Both the position numbers and the translations under genes were made by a program. The notes beneath the pieces are model-generated. The model was given only the letters and a program-made list of their open reading frames with translations. It was not told the origin of the DNA and made no database searches. Positions 1 to 64,000 of a DNA stretch of 64,000 bases are shown here, piece by piece. The DNA comes from Amorphochlora amoebiformis (taxonomy: Eukaryota; Cercozoa; Chlorarachniophyceae). The stretch covers positions 1,984,001 through 2,048,000 of the forward strand of contig BAAHQB010000002.1 in the NCBI GenBank assembly GCA_054601695.1. Reading direction: 5' to 3'. Within the stretch, counting starts at the first letter, position 1; each line of letters starts with the position of its first letter.

Positions 1-89
1 AGTAATGAGGAACTGAGAATACAGAGAGAATGATAGATGGATGGATAGAGTGAAATGAATGAGCAGAGATGTATATGTATATAAATATA

Positions 90-120
<31 letters not shown>

Positions 121-127
121 GTATATA

Positions 128-176
<49 letters not shown>

Positions 177-306
177 TATGTACATGTATACATACATAAA
201 TTATCTATTTATATATATGCAATAATATATGTATTTATGTTCACATACATATGTATACGTATATACGCATACGTATAAATATGTATAAATTGTACACACA
301 CACACG

Positions 307-341
<35 letters not shown>

Positions 342-384
342 GTACATTTGTATACACATACATGTGTTTATATATATATCAGTC

Positions 385-415
<31 letters not shown>

Positions 416-443
416 GTATACATATTATAGATATGTCCATCAC
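1..443. repeat. TA and CA/GT arrays at left edge
   Basis: (TA)n at about 82-175 and 318-342 with short (CA)n runs. The first 70 bases are GA/TGA-rich. This is intron sequence of the EPG5-like gene or lies beyond it; no exon is seen. Confidence 0.6.
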
Positions 444-39493
<39,050 letters not shown>

Positions 39494-39774
39494 CCTTCAC
39501 AAACGCAGACGCCTCGGAGGATGAATCCGCACTTGGACTCACGTTCGATGGTTTGTCATTCCTAGCGAAGATATCTCTTTTAGATATCTCTATATCTATT
39601 ATTTGTGAGACTGACACGTGTCTGTGACTGGTTTGACGCGCGATATCTATATGTGACATTGCATCATGTATGCTCTTTTGGAGTGATTTAGTGTGACATT
39701 CTTGTACTACGGCGTGACAATGTCACGAATATCCCTCTAACAAAAGGCTCTATGCCCAGCCCGCCTTTTCCTTC
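39494..39774. promoter_or_regulatory. Head-to-head promoter region between EPG5-like and ACSF2-type genes
   Basis: The two start codons are 281 bp apart and diverge, so both promoters must share this TA-array-free stretch. It carries two perfect palindromes: GACACGTGTC (39613-39622, CACGTG core) and CGTGACAATGTCACG (39713-39727, 7-bp arms around one base), plus two direct GTGTGACATT-like copies (about 39650 and 39691). These are candidate dimeric activator sites; that is inference. If the EPG5-like start is at 39659 instead, the first palindrome would lie in coding sequence. Confidence 0.5.
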
Positions 39775-57013
<17,239 letters not shown>

Positions 57014-57816
57014 ATAAGTATTGTTATCAGATGTGACCGTGTATATAGTCTAGATTGCAGCCGTACTAGAGATGAACCATAAATTCCATGGAAGTTGTTG
57101 TCCATCAATCGTGCCATTACTGGGTATATCTAGATATGATCACCGCAGCAGACCCAGTATCTATGAACAAGTAGTACTATATCAACTATATCATAGGCTA
57201 GATATCTAGACTACTATACTGTATATACTCTAGATACTGTGAGTACCAGTACGTACTAACTTCATTACACAATGATACAACAATGGCCCAAGAAATATAC
57301 GTTGATTTATCTGAGTCTAGTGAGTCTAGAATCCCTAGAATCTGTAGATCTAGAGAATATCCAGGAACATAGACCTAGATAGACCATCTAGACCATCCGC
57401 AGGGAATATCTGGAATATGCCATGTTCGTTTATATTTAAAAATTTAGTAAATTAATGATAATTACATGTCAGTACCGTACACATTTGATAGCGGATTTGT
57501 GTCTACTGGTTGTTCATGATCTTTTGCCTGCTCACGATCGAACGACATTGTCAATGACGACGTCTGGGGTTGTGTGCTGGTGTGGTTTCCACGTTTCTTT
57601 GTACTAGTTGTAAGGGCAGGCTATTCATCTAGATCATCACCCTGGCCCTGGGCAGATTCTCGGGCTAAGTCCTCCACTGAAGCGGGACTTAAGTGAAATG
57701 CAGCGGTCTCGGTGTCTTGTTTCTCAGCCTGAGCATTAGGGGCTGGAGGGGAGGAGCGAGTCGGGAGCTTGTGATCGAAGTGCTTAGTCTTTCTGGGTTG
57801 AGGCGAGGGCGAGAGA
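57014..57816. other. Convergent intergenic region, CTAG-rich
   Basis: This lies between the stop codons of the ACSF2-type gene (plus) and the sulfotransferase (minus), so both 3' ends fall here. No gene is seen. The first 430 bp holds about 15 CTAG tetramers, often as TCTAGA or CTAGAT, and lacks TA arrays. The last 350 bp is ordinary mixed sequence. Confidence 0.6.
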
Positions 57817-58955
57817 TTATTTTCCCTTTTCTTTTTGCGTTTGCTCTCTGAGAAGAGAAGCTATGCCGCTTATCACCTTAGAAATAATGCCCTCCGATCT
57901 CACCATGCTCTCGAACGACTGTTGAGAGTCATCAAGTGTGGTGTGAGCTGTGTTTTCCTCCTCAAGTGGAATGCGCATGTCTTGGGACATGTTTTGCGCT
58001 TGCCGATGAACCTCCTGGAGTATCCTACCATTGGTCGCATACGATGCGGATCTGTCATTGGAGGCTGATTCCTGTGAAAACGCTTCGTCGCTGTCACACT
58101 CGGCTTGCTCCCAACTGTGGATCTCTGGAAAGACATCGCTGAGTTTCTCCGATTGGATGTCCCAATTTTTGATGAGGTTATGCAAGTCACCTAACGATGA
58201 ACCATCAGGGGATTATTTACTGTCAGTGGCGGTGGAAAAAGCAATGATGCCGCGGATTATGGCATAAAGATACATTCTACATATTGGAAACCTCGGTGAG
58301 ACTTGATTGTGTCGACGTTCGGATTGATTTCATACGACAAGCCAAGAAACTCTTGGATTTTCCTTAGTTCTTCCTTCCTCGTGCGCTTGCGGCATAATTT
58401 CTGGATTTGTGATATTCGTGACTTAACCACGAATCGGGATATATGTAGCAATGTGGTTTAACCTTGTACTTTACCACCAAGACCTGGGAACCGTTTACAA
58501 CCATATGACGGAGAGCTTGAGAATCTTTTCGTGTTCTGACAAATTCGTGAAGTTTTTGTGTTACAAGCGCGCGTGTTTATGTGTAAAAATGCAATGTATT
58601 TTGTATTATCTAGATTATACACACCGGATGATATATGCATATATAAATGTATTTTGTAGATCCTCCCACAAACACATATATATATATATTTATATTTATG
58701 TATATATATATATATATATACATATATATGTATGTATATGTGTATGTATATATATATATATATATAATATATATATATATCTACATATACAATTTGCAAA
58801 GAAATTACATACATTATATTTTTGATATCTGGTAACTCAAACATATTTGATGCATTACCTGTGAAGACACCACGTCCAAAAATGATACGGTACCTCCCAC
58901 TGAATTCTAGCCTATGAGTTAATATACATTACGTGTTATATATATATATATTATG

Positions 58956-59002
<47 letters not shown>

Positions 59003-59075
59003 GTATATATATGTATATATTATAATACTTACATATATACATAAAAATATACATATATATATATATATACATATA

Positions 59076-59147
<72 letters not shown>

Positions 59148-59276
59148 TATATGTATAACATATTTATATGTATATGTGTATTGCGTTATAATGGTATCTA
59201 TTTCTGAATGTTTGGTGTATTGATGTCAAATGGACACATTGAAATGTATATATATATATATATACATATGTATATT

Positions 59277-59310
<34 letters not shown>

Positions 59311-59338
59311 ACATATATATATATATATATATACATAC

Positions 59339-59370
<32 letters not shown>

Positions 59371-59379
59371 TTATGTATG

Positions 59380-59431
<52 letters not shown>

Positions 59432-60694
59432 TTGTATGGATAAAGGCATGTGAAACCGTACCAATAGAGCCAGCCTCTGCTCGAAGGTCGGCTGGGAAAA
59501 GGTTTGAGTTAGATACTACAAACTAAGAATTTAGGATAACACATAAGTTTTGGTTACTGTTTTGATGCTAGAGAAATGAATAAATAGTTAGTGGATTGAG
59601 TATACGTGGTCGAATATTGGTTCATTAATCTGTATTTTTCGCCTCATATCGTAGCGCGAGTAGCACTTGCGAAGAAAGTTCTCACGTTCTAAATCACATT
59701 ACAAGGTCTATGAGTTTAGTTTGGGTTGCAGCTTTCAAAAGGGGGTTTGGGTTGTGTTGCTGTAGAATGCAGTGGACGCTAAATGTAAGCTTAGGGTTGG
59801 TAGCGTCCTATGTATCTATTCTTTCTCCTGCCTCCCTACTTAATCCCCTAATATATCCCTCCATATCCCTTACAACGCTCGTAGGCCTTGCCAGGATGTG
59901 AACGGTGCGGTTAGTTCACCTAGAACGACGATTTTGACGTCGTGAGTGTTGAAATATCTTAATGCCTGCACTCGATCAGTCCGTGTCTTGAGCCCTTGGT
60001 TCACCATCCACTTGAACCCCACGTGGGTCTAAAAATATTCATAAATCTTTTCTCGCTCTTCCATTCCGGTTATTTGTACCTTAATGGCTGACTCTGGCAA
60101 TGACAATATAGGGGTCAAATATTCGATGGGCTTCATCATGGACTCAGATACACTTGCGGGCATGCCAAAGCCTGGGACCTTCCACTCATTAACGCAATTG
60201 TGAAGCGCCTTCTGGGTGCTGTAGTGTTGAAGAGCGCGAAAATTAGTATCGTACTATCTACAACGGTGATTCAATATTAGTCAATATATACTGGAAGCAT
60301 TCTGCCTTATGAAGGGCCACCCCAGATGTATGGCGGATAGCAGACGCTGTGAAGGCGATATTGGAGTTAGCGTGGTTCATTCAATGTACAGTGTGATTTA
60401 TTAAAGTCAAGACTCACCTAGCCAGGTTGAGCCACTTCGAGGTGTCGCTATGATTACAAACTTGACGGTTGAGTTGCGGGTGCCTGCTATACAGAGACCA
60501 AAGCGAGTCAGAAGAGTTCCATGCGATCAAACTTTTTTCTTCGCACCTTGGGAGTGAAACACTTTGTTTTTGCCGACATGGCTTCTCCCATGCTTATGTT
60601 CTGTTTTTTTACCGCCTTCTCTATCCGCCTCCGCAAAGATTATACCTAGCGCAAGCCCTACTAAAAGGATCTTCAGTCGAGCCGCCATTCGCAT
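57817..60694 (-). CDS. Secretory-pathway sulfotransferase, 12 exons
   Basis: Twelve phase-consistent exons: 60547-60694, 60418-60483, 60292-60346, 60080-60218, 59920-60028, 59606-59688, 59462-59491, 58859-58911, 58502-58535, 58463-58483, 58292-58421 and 57817-58190 (TAA). They total 1,242 nt, 413 residues. The start [20 protein letters not shown] is a signal peptide or anchor. Then come [15 protein letters not shown], the 5'-phosphosulfate loop of PAPS-dependent sulfotransferases; [39 protein letters not shown], the 3'-phosphate-binding strand and helix; VLVVKYK; and [12 protein letters not shown], typical of this family. It would transfer sulfate from PAPS to a glycan, lipid or small acceptor in the secretory pathway; the acceptor cannot be inferred. 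About 95 C-terminal residues are acidic/Gln-rich and unlike the family. A second in-frame ATG lies at 60688. Confidence 0.85.
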
Positions 60695-61224
60695 TCGGGC
60701 TCAACTTGCAAATACCAAAACTGGCGCGAAGGCTTGAACAAAAAGCATTCCCAGTAACCAAGGAATATTTGGTAGAATTCCCTTAATTTGACAGAATTTC
60801 CAGCGGGTGTGAGCGAGTCAGCGACTCGTTGCAATAAAATCTTGGGAACCTTCGATAAATACTGGGCGATGGCAATGTAGGCATAGCCTTGTGGGTCAGC
60901 ACCTACACCATACTCTGCTTCCAGCGTTGGCGGGCCTCCTTCTTCAGAGGCCCGTCAATTGTAAACCTCTAATATTCTTAAACGGTCCAATTCGACTTTT
61001 ACGATCCTTAAAATCTCCGAGTTTTCTCTAACTTGGCCAGTATTAGGGAAAACATTAGAATGAAACGGTTTGATAAGTGAAGCGACAGAGCATGTCACAA
61101 AGGCCGAAGAATTGGAATTCTATTTATACTTAATTTTACGGCCCCTGGCATCGATTATGGGGTCCTGCGCCTTGGGGTTGTAGGGCGGAAAGCACACAAT
61201 ACGGGGGCGGCCTCTGTGGTACAA
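60673..61224 (-). CDS. Unidentified coding-like frame with one TGA and one TAG
   Basis: One reading frame from 61224 to the TGA at 60673-60675 is broken only by TAG (61120-61122) and TGA (60955-60957). All three parts look protein-coding: PRIVCFPPYNPKAQDPIID; NSSAFVTCSVASLIKPFHSN with ILRIVKVELDRLRILEVY; and YAYIAIAQYLSKVPKILLQR with LREFYQIFLGYWECF. The TAG may be the end of an intron (donor GTGTGC inside the first part, whole-codon length). No phase-legal intron removes the TGA. I do not recognise the family. Its end overlaps the sulfotransferase start by about 20 nt on the same strand. It may be a decaying gene, an upstream gene with an unread intron, or a sequencing error. Confidence 0.45.
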
Positions 61225-61226
61225 TC

Positions 61227-62954
<1,728 letters not shown>

Positions 62955-63113
62955 GTATATACATTATATATATATATATATTATATATATATATATATTA
63001 TATATACACATATATATTATACATACATACACATATACATATACATACACATACACATATTACATATACATCTACATATACATACATGCATATAAATATA
63101 CACATATACACAT

Positions 63114-63202
<89 letters not shown>

Positions 63203-63265
63203 TATATATATAATTATATATATAAAAAAATATTATATATATATATATATATATATTTACATATA

Positions 63266-63315
<50 letters not shown>

Positions 63316-63325
63316 TACTATATAT

Positions 63326-63376
<51 letters not shown>

Positions 63377-63433
63377 TATATATATGTAAATACTCACATG
63401 ATTTAATCATATGTATATGTATAATTTATACAT

Positions 63434-63498
<65 letters not shown>

Positions 63499-63503
63499 CA
63501 CAT

Positions 63504-63558
<55 letters not shown>

Positions 63559-63573
63559 GTATGTGTATATGTG

Positions 63574-63614
<41 letters not shown>

Positions 63615-63628
63615 ATGTATATATATTG

Positions 63629-63671
<43 letters not shown>

Positions 63672-64000
63672 ATATATATCACACACATACACACACATAC
63701 ATATACATACATATCATACATATACATACGCATATGCATACACAAACATACACACATATATACATATACACTTACATATATATATATATTATATATATAT
63801 ATATATATATATTTATATTTGTATATATACATAATATAAATTTATACATATATGCATGTAATATATATATATATATATATATAAATTTATATATATATAT
63901 ATATAATATCTATATATATATATAATATATATAATACCATACATCGACATTACATATATTAATTATTATAAATATATATTTACATCTACAATTGATTCAC
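62955..64000. repeat. TA/CA arrays at right edge
   Basis: TA arrays (63.12-63.21, 63.43-63.49 and 63.51-63.61 kb among others) with CA-rich spacers (63.02-63.12 and 63.68-63.77 kb). No exon seen. Confidence 0.8.

Noticed and set aside
60469-60786. Plus-strand 105-codon frame ending LVEFP
   Set aside because: Antisense to sulfotransferase exon 1 and to the unidentified minus frame, both better supported.

Overview
This is nuclear DNA of a eukaryote, probably a unicellular protist of undetermined lineage. No bacterial-style gene runs through it. Coding sequence is cut into many short exons (17-550 nt, mostly 30-100 nt) with GT...AG borders. The introns are packed with (TA)n microsatellites and short CA/GT runs, GA/CT tracts and interstitial TTAGGG/CCCTAA blocks. 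I rebuilt the genes by hand by requiring splice sites, reading phase and protein family order to agree. Nearly all isoleucine/tyrosine-rich open frames are microsatellite shadows and are left out.

Layout. (1) About 0.4-39.5 kb, minus strand: one very long gene, read here as about 76 exons and about 1,970 codons. Its C-terminal end runs off the left edge of the window. The order of conserved segments matches EPG5, the autophagosome-lysosome tethering factor. (2) 39.5-39.8 kb: a compact head-to-head promoter region. (3) 39.8-57.0 kb, plus strand: a 24-exon, 571-codon gene for a mitochondrial-type medium-chain acyl-CoA synthetase (ACSF2 family), phase-consistent from start to stop. (4) 57.0-57.8 kb: a CTAG-rich convergent intergenic region. 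(5) 57.8-60.7 kb, minus strand: a 12-exon, 413-residue secretory-pathway sulfotransferase. (6) 60.7-61.2 kb, minus strand: an unidentified coding-like frame broken by one TGA and one TAG, overlapping the sulfotransferase start. (7) From 61.2 kb, plus strand: the first exons of an unidentified, probably helical protein. (8) 62.96-64.0 kb: almost pure TA arrays.

The genes do not form a pathway. The most unusual theme is how the genes are built: tiny exons sit in TA-rich introns, and at three places an exon border (last or first 10-35 nt of exon plus the splice site) has been copied nearby and is decaying. Two copies of a tRNA-like short repeat lie in introns. Family names come from motif order and knowledge of the families, not from a database search.
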